Shown: piece by piece, positions 41,672-54,116 of the stretch
Numbering within the stretch: position 1 is the first letter of the stretch
How the letters are laid out: every line of letters starts with the position of its first letter
Source: Lutjanus erythropterus
Taxonomy: Eukaryota; Chordata; Actinopteri; Lutjaniformes; Lutjanidae
Direction: 5' to 3'
NCBI GenBank assembly: GCA_020091685.1
Contig: CM034613.1
Span: forward strand, 1,826,345 to 1,890,344
DNA: 64,000 bases
Translations under genes and position numbers: made by a program
The notes under the pieces: generated by a model
Databases searched by the model: none
Seen by the model: the letters and a program-made list of their open reading frames with translations, nothing else
Told to the model about the DNA's origin: nothing

Positions 41672-42245
41672 GCAGGGCTGGAAGTAACTAATTACAAATA
41701 CTCAAATTACTGTAATTAAGTAGTTTTTGGGGTACTTGTACTTTTATGAATAGATTAGTAGTAGTACAATTTGAATTAATATCCAACCATTTGATCTGCA
41801 TTTTAGCAGCCAATCAGGTGACCTGATCAGAAACCAGCCAATGAAAACAAAGACATACAACTGAAAAAAAAATGTTGTGGCAGCAAACATTTGGAGTAAG
41901 GATGTTAATGATGAATCATTAATCGATTAATTGCCATTAAGAATTTAACCTATTAGAAATGTGTTCATTGATTAATCAATAGTCATGGCAGTAACCTCAT
42001 TTGATATTAAAATGAGGAAAAAATGACAAAAAAAAACCAGAAAAAATTTAAATTAGTTCTTTTTTATCTTATAAATTACTCATGATTAATCAGTTGTTTG
42101 TGTTTACAACTACTGATTCAAGAAAATGCACAAAATTAGCAACCCTAGTTTGACATCAACTGTTAAAAGTAATTCATACTCTGAGTAGTTTTTGAGATGA
42201 GTACTTTGTACTTTAACTTAAGTATATTTCTAACACCAGTACTTG
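41672..42245. mobile_element. GGGCTGGAAGTAACTAATTAC-type repeat with nested MITE
   Basis: GCTGGAAGTAACTAATTACA and TTTTGGGGTACTTGTACTTT mark the left part. TTAACTTAAGTATATTTCTA and CACCAGTACTTG mark the right. GATGAATCATTAATCGATTA at about 41910 begins an inner MITE that ends with AAATTAGCAACCCTAG near 42145. The inner and right-hand parts recur at 43620-43815. Confidence 0.6.
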
Positions 42246-42360
42246 TGTTTTAGCAATGTGACCTTGGGGTCAAATAAAATCTATGAATTAATTACACATT
42301 TTCCCAAACTCTTTTCCAACTAATCGACTCCTGCCACGTCTTTAAGTCAACAGTCCAGAC

Positions 42361-43090
42361 CTTGGTATATTAGTATATTTACTTGAGTACTGTACTTAAG
42401 TACATTTTTTGAATATCTGTACTGTACTTGAGTATTTGTTTTTCTTTTGGAAACTTCTGACTTTCACTCCACTACATTTCAAAGACAAATATTGTACTTT
42501 TGACTCCACTACATTTCTAGGAAGATTGTTGTTCCTCGTTACTTTCATCATTCAAACTAAACTCTGTAATGGTGACGGCAGGAGAAAGACTAAATTAAAT
42601 CTCAAGATGTTGTTATAATTAGAAAAAGAGAAATTATTCCAGGTAGCTTTTAATGTTGGATTTTTTTTATCATGGTGAAAAATACCACATAATTAATGAA
42701 AATACTGCTCCTGAAGACAGAAAGAAATCTCAGTTATTTAACAGACTTGGAGAACAACTTACAGTCGGCTTCAATCTAATTTCATGCTGTGATTTTAATA
42801 CAGTTACATCAGAAATTGACAATAACTGTCCTTTTTGTTTTTGATTGTATTTCTATGCTGAAGTTTTTATAGGTGTTTCTATAGACTTTGTGTAGCAGAG
42901 TGGTTCTACAAGCAGGTCAGTGCATCATCAGGTGGTTTCAGAGAGTTACAAGCTTCTGTAAATGCATCGTGAAAACAATACAGCAATGTACTGATATTAG
43001 AAAATGTACTTTGTAATTTGTACTTTTGAATACTTAAGTATTAAGTATCTATACTTTGACTCAAGTACTGGGGTTGACTACTTTGTCTAC
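42361..43090. mobile_element. ACTTGAGTACTGTACTTAAG-type fish repeat, plus copy
   Basis: Begins TTACTTGAGTACTGTACTTA and ends GACTCAAGTACTGGGGTTGA then CTACTTTGTCTACCACTTT. Inner CTGTAATGGTGACGGCAGGA matches the reverse of 33575-33600. It is an abundant teleost non-autonomous repeat; no protein is encoded. Confidence 0.7.
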
Positions 43091-43585
43091 CACTTTACAA
43101 GACACAAAGCCTTCACCTTTAGGTTTAGTAATTCTGTAATTGAGAGGTGGATGTATTGGAAGTTTGTTCTCCCATGGAACTCCATTGTCTGGAATAACTG
43201 ATCTCAGATGTCAATAGAAGAAGGAGGTTAATGATAAATTATATATATATGAGGCCTTCAAGTGATCTTAAACCTTTTGTTGGGAAAGAGCATTACACAC
43301 TGAGACCAGGAGGGAAAAAATCTGAGGTTTATTCTTTTAAGAGAGCAGCTTGTTTTGTAAAACTGGTGTATGTGTGTGTGTGTCATTTCACAGCTTGTCC
43401 ACTGCCATGTTGAAACAGAGTTAAATATAATAGGATAAAGTTTTTCCTGACATTGATCATGAGACAAACCACAGAACAGAACTTGACCCAGTTTATGAGG
43501 GCTGGCTGTGTTCCTTTCAATCAGGAGCCATGGTGTATTGTGATCCTGGTAGAACCACTTTTCAAGGGGGTGAATCACATTTGTA

Positions 43586-43815
43586 AATAAGAAAAATACA
43601 AAAAAAAAAAAAAAAAAAATCAGGAAAAAACATGTTTTGTATCTTCCAAATGATTAATCAATTTTTAGCATTTTCAACTATTGGTTTAGGAAAATGCACA
43701 AAATTTGCAACCCTAGCTTGGAGACGTGAAACATTTAAAATATTTTGTACTTAAGTATTTTTCTAACACCAGTACTTTCAGTTGTAACTGAGTATTATTG
43801 CAGTAATATACCAGT
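43586..43815. repeat. Partial second copy of the 42060-42240 segment
   Basis: GGAAAATGCACAAAATTTGC then AACCCTAG and TTGTACTTAAGTATTTTTCT repeat the order seen at 42120-42235. An A-run (about 43600-43618) precedes it. Confidence 0.6.
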
Positions 43816-44428
43816 GTTTGTATTGCATAAAAGTTTATTAATGTAACTGTATTTGTGGATTTATGTTTACCATGTAAATGTTTGCATTTTGCAAGTAGTT
43901 TGATTTGCTTCATATGTCTCTGTTCTGCATTCAGAGGCTGATCAGATACATGGAAATAAGTTCTGTGAGAATGGAATTTAGCTAAATTTGGTTTTTCATG
44001 TTTGTTGTCAGTGTGAGGGGAAGTTTAAACTGCTGACCTCTGCAGAGGATAAATTTGTTGCAGAGACGTTGTTCCTTTTTCTCTCATGCTGACTCTGTTG
44101 CAGCTGAAGAAATCAATTAATTAACTGATCATTTCAGCTATATTCACGTTTGTTATATTATTTGTGTTAAAAAAAATCTTGATCTGTAAATTAACTAGTA
44201 ACTAAAGCTGTCAAATAACTGTAATGAAGTAAAAAAGTGCAATAAATCCCACTGAACTGTGGTGAAGTAAAAGTATAAAGTGGTGTAAAAAGAATTAAAG
44301 AAAGTTCCTTCATGTTGTACTTTAGTAAATGTACTTAGTTACTCTTCATGCCCTGATTACTTCCTCATTTTGATTAAATGAGATTTCAAAACATGTGGCA
44401 GAAAGTTGAGGCCGTCAGAGACTCAGTG

Positions 44429-44516
44429 TCACGGGGCAAAACCACAGCATGGACACAGAGGAATGAGGACACTGTTGGACAGCGTCCACACCTTCACCAG
44501 ACCTGATTCATCAGTC
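44429..44516 (-). CDS. Possible terminal exon with WD-like motif (weak)
   Basis: On the minus strand an acceptor CTTGTCTATTTCAG is followed, in phase 2, by TDESGLVKVWTLSNSVLIPL, then CPCCGFAP and a TGA stop. SGLVKVW resembles the last strand of a WD repeat. No upstream exon was found to the right, and the stretch is only 28 codons, so chance is quite possible. Confidence 0.22.
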
Positions 44517-44739
44517 CTGAAATAGACAAGAACGCCACAATTTAAAGGTAAATGAAACAATGAATCACCATTTTAAAAAAGGCTAAATGTTCGTATAGTG
44601 GTTGGATTTTATTGTTTGAGGTCGTAGACGTGGGCGAGACTCGCTCAGAGAATCACACTGTGGAGGACAGTTCAACGCTTACCTCTTTATTGTCCTGTCT
44701 GCTGGACAGGATATTTGACTGTGGTCAGAAAAACAAAAA

Positions 44740-44820
44740 ACGAGGACACACAAAGTAACCGCCCAAAGAGACAGAACAACTACAATGGGACAGAAATCAC
44801 CACAAAGAGATAGAACAGTG
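44740..44820. repeat. ACAAAGAGACAGAACAAC-type simple repeat
   Basis: Loose repeats of AAAGAGACAGAACAACTACA and CACAAAGAGATAGAACAG, related to the block at 45165-45260 and its copies in the array. Confidence 0.6.
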
Positions 44821-45095
44821 GGAAAGTGATGTGCTGAACTGGTCACTTTTGTTCCTCATATTTGCTTCTCATGTTCTGTCAGACACTAACTGGTTCCTCG
44901 TCCTTGAACACACAGCTATCGTCCCTTCAGAAGAACAACTTCTGATAACACAATCACATCCTGACTCTCCTGATGAACACCTCAGGTCCATCCTGACCCA
45001 ACCTCCTTTGTCTCTTTACCCTGTAAGACAGATTTACATTCTTAACTCACCATCAGTTCCCTTTACACTTTCTGAGTGACTGTGTACTGATCCTT

Positions 45096-47060
45096 TGCAA
45101 AGCTCTATTAAAACACCATAAAGACAATCTTGGTCATGGTGTCCATCTTCATTTTCAGATTTTGCACCACAACAGCTACAAAGGGACAGAAAATCACAAT
45201 AAAGAGACAAAACAGCTACAATGGGATGCAAAATCACCACAGAGAGACAACTACAAAGGACACAAAACTATCACAAAAGGACACAGTGTCTCTTTCAGTC
45301 TGGGGGTAAAGCAGGACAGGAGGACCTTTTACATGTCTGTGCCAGCGACTGTTGTCTCGTTATCTGTCTATTATCTTTTACTGTTACTACTAATACGAAA
45401 AATACTGCTGTGCTATCAAACACTGGATGATAACAGTTGAGTTCATGAATATGAAATGAGGATCAGAAATAATCAGTGATGTTACTGTACACCAGCCACA
45501 GAAACATCAACTAAAGAGATGAAGAACTGCACACCATTCAGTCAAAGATCAAAGAAACCACAAGAGGCGCAACAGGCTCTCTGAGAAGAACATGACCAGA
45601 GGTCTGTGTCAAGCTGTGTCAAAGTCATTTTTATCAGGACTACAGTGAAAAAAACTGTGGTCAAACTTTTTATCATTTATTCAAATCTGTCTCTATCTGT
45701 CATTACATTTTACATTTCACACATTAATATTTCTGACAGTAAAAACTAGATAAATAACACTACAGACCAGGGGCAAGATGTGAACTTTTGATTTTTGTGG
45801 GGTGAACTGTCCCTTTAGAGGCAGTGGATTTTATTCTTTGTTTACTGTGAGTTTAACAGCTATGGAAGTGTATTTTGATTTCATAGTAGTTAATATTTGA
45901 CAGAGTAGTGCTCATATACAGACAATTGGACTCGAGTCATAGGGACTCGGACTCGGGTGATTCAGTCGCAAATTTGTGACTTGCAACTCGGCTCGGACTT
46001 GGAGGTCAGAGACTGCGCTCGTTGACTTTGCTCATCTCAGCCATAGACTGTAAAGGTCTCAGCTTTATGGTCATCACCTTTTAAAAATATTTAATAAATC
46101 TCTAAAGCCTCTATTTTCTTCTTCTCTTCTACTCTTTTTTTCTTCTCTGTGCATGCACTTACCGACACTTTTTAGAGCATACTGAACAAAAAAAGACAAC
46201 GTCAAAGTTTGATGGCCAAACCATTTGTGTGTGTTTTTTTTTTTTGAGGTTTCTTCACTATATTAAGGACAACTTGGGAAAGCTATTATGATAACTCAAA
46301 TATTAGATTTTTTCCACAAATAGGCCTGTTTGAAATATTTTAAATAATTACTCCATAATTTAATGTTTATAGTTTCTTTATCTATGGTCCTGGCACCCCC
46401 TGCACCCTCCAACCTGGGCCCAGGACAACAGACCTGACACTGTTAGTCTCCCCTTCAGCGGGAATCATGGCAATGGTGGTGTCCCAAAAGTGGTCAACTT
46501 TGGATACAAAACTACTAAGTTTGTTTGAAACATGTCACATCTTTATTGGAATGTAGCCTTTCCCCATCTGCCTTGGTCTAAATGATTAAACATGTAATGT
46601 AAGAATAGATCAAATTAACAGCTTTATGCTTTAATCCATGCAGACTAGACTGCATGCTCTTTTGGATGAGAACAATAGTGAGAGACTTGACTTGACATAA
46701 TCTGCGACTTGACTTGACTTCGACAACGCCCGGCGACGGCAGAAGCTTTCGACAACCTTGTGACTTGACGGCACGACTCGTGGCAACGAGGCTCGACGGC
46801 TCGACGCAACAGCAGCGGCTTGACTTGCCCGCGACAAAACTTGGGACTTGCGAGACTTGGACGAATTACTTGATACTTGCTTGGGACTCGGATTGGAGGA
46901 ACTTGTACAATTGTCTGCTCAAATAGCGTGTATACACACAAAGACTAATGAAGAAAGTAAAGCTTAGTTTACTGCTTTTGATTTACTTTGGAACAGGTCT
47001 GTTTTGGAAAGTTAATATTAAACCCTTTTCAGGTGTTTATGTTACTCTCACTTCCCTGTC
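45096..47060. repeat. Block A, single-copy parent of the array insert
   Basis: Sequence from TCTATTAAAACACCATAAAG to GTTACTCTCACTTCC that recurs in each long array unit (54687-55706 and 59616-60646). Here it is split by a hAT-like element at 45919-46917. It also lacks about 50 bases present in the array copies near 55405-55455. It joins unit 1 directly. Confidence 0.85.
45919..46917. mobile_element. hAT-like element with empty site in the array copies
   Basis: Perfect ten-base inverted ends, CAGACAATTG and CAATTGTCTG, flanked by CTCATATA (45911-45918) and CTCAAATA (46918-46925), an 8-bp duplication with one mismatch. In the array copies (55548-55560, 60487-60500) GCTCATATACAACG runs straight through, the unoccupied site. 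The element is 999 bases, with GACTCGGACTCGG and GACTTGACTTG motifs and no transposase frame. Its right third (46690-46850) is unusually CpG-rich. Confidence 0.9.
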
Positions 47061-49731
47061 TCAATTCTCCGTGTCTTGTGTGGACACAATATGAAACACA
47101 GTCATGGTGATCTTTTTCAAGTCAGATGAAACTCATTATTTGACCTTTATGTCGCCTCATGCCGTATTATCATGTCATCAACTCAAAATGACAGCATTTA
47201 CAACACAATTATCAAGATTTGTGCCGATTTTATACACTTATGTAACCATTACCCAGCATGCCACCACACCACCACGTGTGAGACTCCACCCTCTTCTCTT
47301 CCACATCGCTGGGAACTATTTTCAGCCTCAGTCCTCATCGATGTTCAACTCTGCTGTTGCTCAAATGTTCATTACAGCCTTTACTCTTTCATCATCAGCC
47401 GTCTGTCGCCTCATCTTCATCTTCACCTCAAGCCATGGAAGCCAACGATTGGCTGCTTTTTGTGTCACCTGATCAAACCTGACTGGTGACTTTCTCTTCC
47501 TCTCTATCTGAGTGACATCATCAACATTCAGTCAGGACGACAGAGAAACACTGAAAGCACTAACTTTTAATCAAAACACTCTCCTGTCTGTTAGCACATT
47601 TTACAAATCCATAAAATGTTTTTACAGTAGAAATTATATTTCAAGATATCTACAATTTTGACCATACCAGTCAGAACTACATTTAAGAAATCTGAAAATC
47701 TGAAAAAGTATAAGTGGCTGTTTTAACACTTAATAGCCAGACTGGCTGTTTATATTGCAGATATGTGTAATTCAATTCTTCATAGTCAAACAGGAACATT
47801 TCACATGTCCACAGTGACATTCCTCCTGGGAAAAACTTTTGTACATTCATGCGAATGAGCTTTTAATTTCAGATATACTCATTTTTGTCTGATATCTGCA
47901 TTTTTGATTCTGGATTCTGGGAAACTCCCATTTCAAATATCTACAGTCCAGTTGTTACTGGTCGTAATTTTAATTAGAGATCCAAAGTGAAAAATCCTTC
48001 CAGATATGCTTAACAGAATTTTAAAGACCCAGCATGCATTGTGATTTTAGTGAAAATGTCATTACTGATAACCACAATCCTAATTCTGGGATGTTTTTTC
48101 ATTTTGGATATCTGAAATTGGAATTTTGACTCATCAAGCAGTTCAACGTTAAAGCAGCTGCATATACTTTCAAGACACCTTCAACTGAATTTTGACCAGA
48201 AGAAATAAAGTTATGGATATCTATCATTTTGACTTGGAGAAATACTATTGTTCATATCTTTACGTTTGCTGATTTCTACTATTTTAATTGTTTCTAGTCA
48301 TAATTTTAACTACAGATGTCTGAAACTCCATCTTTATAAGTCATAATGTTGATTGAATATCTGATATGACATTTTCGCTCGTCACATGTCACAACTCCAA
48401 GTAGTTCCTCTAAACTCACATCATTTTTAAGAGATCTGAAAACTCTGTAAAGTTTTCTGTTGATGTTTTATTTATGAAACTCCTGATTCACGTCAAATCA
48501 ACTCTGATCAGAAAAGTATTCATGTGTTGTTTTCATTCATTAATGTGGTTCCTTATTTCTCTCTGCAGAATAATTGCCATATTTGGGAACAGTGAAACTG
48601 AAAAAATAATCATTCTAAATGACCATTATAAATCCAGTTTTAATGGTCTCTGTATTTCAGATATTTGTGCAGCAGACGAGACCTCTGTGTCCATTTCATT
48701 ATGGAGCTTTCTTTGTGCTCAGGGACATTGTCCTGTGGACAAACACAACTGTTCAACAAACAACACTGTCTAAAATACAGTTTTATGCTGTAGAATTGAT
48801 TGACTGATTTCATTCTTCTCAGGGATGAGAAGTTCAGGTGCTACGTAAACCCAGTAATTTTGTGTTTGCATGTGTGGATCGCCACAGCAGGAATGGACAA
48901 AGAATTGTGTTCATTTGTGAGGACAGATTTGGGAAAATGGAATATAATGAGCAAATAAACACACACTATTGACATGTTTATTCATTTTACTTTGGCAAAT
49001 TATATTTTATTTTTGTAAATTTAGATTCCTGAAACTATTTGTTGAGCTCCCCATAAACGTCTCAGATGATGCCTTCAGAGAAGCTTGTGCCCTTTCAGGT
49101 GAACCGAGTTCCCCTTCGCTTTCCTGTAATTCGAACTATGGTCTCCATTGTTTCTGTGCCTCCGCACACGGTCTGGAAAAATGATTCGCTGATCCAAACA
49201 TCACTTATCCTTAGTCGTGATAGTTAAAAACTTCACGATCAAAGTTTGTGAAGTTCTGGCGGTGTTATCGACCAGGCAACGATGGGCACGAACAATAGCA
49301 ACGAGGCTAGAGAATGTGTCTGGTCCGACAATTTCAAGGAGCCAGATGTGAAGCAAGGCGATCACCTTTTCTTGCTGCATTTCCAGGTATCAGCCAATCT
49401 TAGGCTCAGAACGCCGTCGACAGTCTTCAAGGAGCATTTAGCAATCCCTGACTGCATATCATGAATTCTCCATGTCTTGTGTGGACACGTCAAACACACT
49501 TCACAATCAGAGTGCGCAAAGTTCTGTCCGGTGTTACCGACCAGGCAGCCAGTGGGCACAATCAACACCGATGAGACTAGGAAACATGTCTGGGCTGCCC
49601 GCTTCTGGGAACGAGGTGTGTGAGAATGTGATCATGTCTCCACTAGCAGCATTTCCGGACTATTGGCCAATCATGCTAGAACATCATTGAGCGTCTTCGA
49701 GGGAGCATTTAGCAATCCTGACTAGACGCTC
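47061..49731. repeat. Array unit 1 (short type, about 2.67 kb)
   Basis: Starts at AATTCTCCGTGTCTTGTGTG and ends before the same motif at 49732. In order it holds a CACCACACCACCACGTGTGA segment, the empty LINE site CCTGACTGGTGACT at 47478-47491, a GATATCT-rich minisatellite-like part (47630-48380), an AATAATTGCCATATTTGGGA segment, and two related GAGCATTTAGCAATCC blocks. It has no convincing gene: the longest open frame (48474-48773) is not conserved in frame in the later units. Confidence 0.93.
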
Positions 49732-49760
49732 TGAATTCTCCGTGTCTTGTGTGGACACAA
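49216..49760. repeat. Internal duplication within the array unit
   Basis: Two diverged blocks of about 270 bases follow each other. Both run from a GTGTTA(T/C)CGACCAGGCA core through ATGGGCACGAACAA or GTGGGCACAATCAA to GAGCATTTAGCAATCC and AATTCTCC(A/G)TGTCTTGTG. The same pair occurs in units 2, 3 and 4. Confidence 0.8.
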
Positions 49761-52400
49761 TATGAAACACAGTCATGGTGATCTTTTTCATGTCAGATGA
49801 AACTCATTATTTGACCTTTATGTCGCCTCACATGCCGTATTATCATGTCATCAACTCAAAATGACAACATATACAACACAATTATCAAGATTTGTGCCGA
49901 TTTTATACACTTATGTAACCATTACCCAGCATGCCACCACACCACCGTGTGAGACTCCACCTCTTCTCTTTCACATCGCTGGGAACTATTTTCAGCCTCA
50001 GTCCTCACATCGATGTTCAACTCTGCTGTTGCTCAAATGTTCATACAGCCTTTACTCTTTCATCATCAGCCGTCTGTGCGCACTCATCTTCATCTTCACC
50101 TCAAGCCATGGAAGCCAACGATTGGCTGCTTTTTGTGTCACCTGATCAAACCTGACTGGTGACTTTCTCACTTCCTCTCCTATCTGAGTGACATCATCAA
50201 CATTCAGTCAGGACGACAGAGAAACACTGAGAGAAACACTAACTTTTAATCAAAACACTCTCTGTCTGTTAGCACATTTTACAAATCCATAAAATGTTTT
50301 TACCAGTAGAAATTATATTTCAAGATATCTACAATTTTGACCATACCAGTCAGAACTACATTTAAGAAATCTGAAAATCTGAAAAAGTATAAGTGGCTGT
50401 TTTAACACTTAATAGCCAGACTGGCTGTTTATATTGCAGATATGTGTAATTCAATTCTTCATAGTCAAACAGGAACATTTCACATGTCCACAGTGACATT
50501 CCTCCTGGGAAAAACTTTTGTACATTCATGCGAATGAGCTTTTAATTTCAGATATACTCATTTTTGTCTGATATCTGCATTTTTGATTCTGGATTCCTGG
50601 GAAAACTCCCATTTCAAATATCTACAGTCCAGTTGTTACTGGTCGTAATTTTAATTAGAGATCCAAAGTGAAAAATCCTTCCAGATATGCTTAACAGAAT
50701 TTTAAAGACCCAGCATGCATTGTGATTTTAGTGAAAATGTCATTACTGATAACCACAATCCTAATTCTGGGATGTTTTTTCATTTTGGATATCTGAAATT
50801 GGAATTTTGACTCATCAAGCAGTTCAACGTTAAAGCAGCTGCATATACTTTCAAGACACCTTCAACTGAATTTTGACCAGAAGAAATAAAGTTATGGATA
50901 TCTATCATTTTGACTTGGAGAAATACTATTGTTCATATCTTTACATTTGCTGATTTATACTATTTTAATTGTTTCTAGTCATAATTTTAACTACAGATGT
51001 CTGAAACTCCATCTTTATAAGTCATAATGTTGATTGAATATCTGATATGACATTTTCGCCGTCACATGTCACAACTCCAAGTAGTTCCTCTAAACTCACA
51101 TCATTTTTAAGAGATCTGAAAACTCTGTAAAGTTTTCTGTTGATGTTTTATTTATGAAACTCCTGATTCACGTCACAAATCAACTCTGATCAGAAAAGTA
51201 TTCATGTGTTGTTTTCATTCATTAATGTGGTTCCTTATTTCTCTCTGCAGAATAATTGCCATATTTGGGAACAGTGAAACTGAAAAAATAATAATTCTAA
51301 ATGACCATTATAAATCCAGTTTTAATGGTCTCTGTATTTCAGATATTTGTGCAGCAGACGAGACCTCTGTGTCCATTTCATTATGGAGCTTTCTTTGTGC
51401 TCAGGGACATTGTCCTGTGGACAAACACAACTGTTCAACAAACAACACTGTCTAAAATACAGTTTTATGCTGTAGAATTGATTGACTGATTTCATTCTTC
51501 TCAGGGATGAGAGTTCAGGTGGCTACGTAAACCCAGTAATTTTGTGTAGCACCGCCATGTGTGGATCGCCACAGCAGGAATGGACAAAGAATTGTGTTCA
51601 TTTGTGAGGACAGATTTGGGAAAATGGAATATAATGAGCAAATAAACACACACTATTGACATGTTTATTCATTTTACTTTGGCAAATTATATTTTATTTT
51701 TGTAAATTTAGATTCCTGAAACTATTTTTTGAGCTCCCATAAACGTCTCAGATGATGCCTTTAGAGAAGCTTGTGCCCTTTTCAGATGAACCAGTTCCCC
51801 TTCGCTTCGTAATTCGAACTATGGTCTCCATTGTTTCTGTGCCTCCACACACCGGTCTGGAAAAAATGATTTGCTGATCCCAAACATCACTTATACAGCG
51901 TGATAGTTAAGAAACTTCACGATCAAAGTTCGTGAAAGTTTCTGGCGGTGTTATCGACCAGGCAACCGATGGGCACGAACAATAACGAGACTAGAGAATG
52001 TGTCTAGTCCGACAATTTCAAGGAGCCAGATGTGAAGCAGGTGATCACCTTTACACTTGCTGCATTTCCAGGTATCAGCCAATCTTAGGCTCGGACATCG
52101 TCGACAGTCTTGAGGAGCATTTGCAATCCTGACTGCACCTCTCCATGTCTTGTGTGACCCGTCAAACACACTTCACGATCAGAGTGCGCAAAGTTTTGTC
52201 CGGTGTCACCGACCGGGCAGCCAGTGGGCACAATCAACACTGACGAGACTAAGAAACATGTCTGGGCTGCCCGCTTCTGGGAACAGGTGTGTGAGAATGT
52301 GATCATGTCCTCTAGCAGCATTTCCAGGCCTTGGGCCAATCATGCTAGAACATCATTGAGCGTCTTCGAGGGAGCATTGAGCAATCCTGACTTTGCGCTC
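49732..52400. repeat. Array unit 2 (short type, about 2.67 kb)
   Basis: Collinear with unit 1 throughout, with the empty LINE site at 50151-50164. It differs from unit 1 by few substitutions but many 1-4 base indels, for example CCTCATGCCG against CCTCACATGCCG. Confidence 0.93.
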
Positions 52401-52784
52401 TGAATTCTCCGTGTCTTGTGTGGACACAATATGAAACACAGTCATGGTGATCTTTTCAAGTCAGATGAAACTCATTATTTGGCCTTTATGTCGCCTCACA
52501 TGCCGTATTATCATGTCATCAACTCAAAATGACAGCATTTACAACTCATTTATAAAGATTTGAGCCGATTTTACACTTCTGTAACCATTACCCAGCATGC
52601 CACCACACCACCACGTGTGAGACTCCACCCTCTTCTCTTCCACATCGCTGGGAACTATTTTCAGCCTCAGTCCTCACATCAATGTTCAACTCTGCTGTTG
52701 CTCAAATGTTCGTACAGCCTTTACTCTTTCATCATCAGCCGTCTGCTGCTTTTTGTGTCACCTGATCGAACCTGACTGGTGACT

Positions 52785-54116
52785 TTTTTTCAATAAAACT
52801 TTATTTGCCATTTGCAAGATTTACAAAATGACATTCTTTCACAAAGGTGAGTATTATATATTGCAAAGTCAATGCAATTTCAGATATTTGACAAAGAAAA
52901 ACAAAGAAATAATAATAACATAACAATATAACTTGCCAGGGGAGATATAAGTTTACAGAAAAGTGCCAAAATGTTCACAGATATGCAAGTTTTGATTGCC
53001 TTTTGATTAAGAGCTTTAAAGAATCAACGTATAAGCTTGACCTCACTGTGAAAAGCAATGAAACAGGGCTTTCTATGAGAGAACTTACATTTGTGAATGT
53101 GGAATTTAGTAAAAGAATGATAAGATTGATAATAAATGTTTCATTTGGCTTAGCCTTGGTTCTGTTAAGTTATAGATACCAAGCAGCACATCCTTCAGAA
53201 CAGCTCACAGTTTTTATCAATAGTGTTAGCCACAAAGTTACAAATGTCGATCCAAAAGCTTTGGACAATGGGGCAGAGCCAAAATAAGTGAGTCACTGTT
53301 TACGACCTCCATAGAACAGAAAGAGCATTTCACATCAATGACTTTTTGAACCTTTTATGAATATGATCATTAGAGGATAAAACCTATGGATAAGTTTAAA
53401 TGAGATTTCTCTAATTTTGTTGGTCAATAGGTATCGGTTAGGTAAGAGCCAGACTTTTTCCAGTCAGTGTCTTCCACATATCTGTTCCAGTATGAGACCA
53501 CATCACGGAACTGTAGTTACATCCCTTTTAAACAAGGACCTGATAAGGTTGTTATTGCCATGGTTGCAGGACAAGCCAATTTTACCAACTGTAGTGTCAG
53601 ATAAAGATAACAGGGATAATTGTTGGTTTTCTACCCTTGGTTGGGATCTAAATAACATGCAAATACCAGATGAGATCGCTCCAAAGACTTTTGCATAGTC
53701 TCCAGGTGGCACGGGGATATTGTATTCTTCTAGAAACTCATTATAGGAGTAGGCGACCATCCTGTTAAATAATTGAGCAACAAGTATAATGTTATTATTA
53801 AACCAGTATTCAATAAAGGGATTTATGTTTGAACAATATGTCCTTGTTGTTCCATATATAGTATTTATGAGGTGAAGTTATGTTTGAAGATAAGAGACCA
53901 TGAAAGGAAGGCCTGGCGGTGAAAAGATGACATTTTATCGAGTTTTATCAATATCGTAGTTACAGGCCAAGAAAAGTTCAGCCCACCCAGTTTAGACAGA
54001 ATATGAAAGGGTATGATGTTCCATATAAAGTAGGGTTAATAAAAAGTGTTTTAACAATTTATCTTCAGGGTGTTATTTAAAGTACCGAAATCTAGAAAAT
54101 TTAGGCCACCATTGTA
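52785..54116 (-). mobile_element. 5'-truncated L1-like LINE, copy in unit 3
   Basis: About 1.33 kb on the minus strand, ending 3' with GTTTTATTG and a short A tail. The 14-base CCTGACTGGTGACT flanks it (52771-52784 and 54117-54130). Minus-strand frames give NIPVPPGDYAKVFGAISSGI, RYLLTNKIREISFKLIHRF and CSFCSMEV, the downstream reverse-transcriptase and C-terminal zinc-knuckle region of L1-type fish LINEs. Only this 3' part is present. Confidence 0.85.

Noticed and set aside
48474-48773. An open frame shared by array units 1 and 2 as a candidate array gene
   Set aside because: The frame changes in units 3 and 4 through small indels, and the residues resemble no family; DNA-level repetition explains the sharing.
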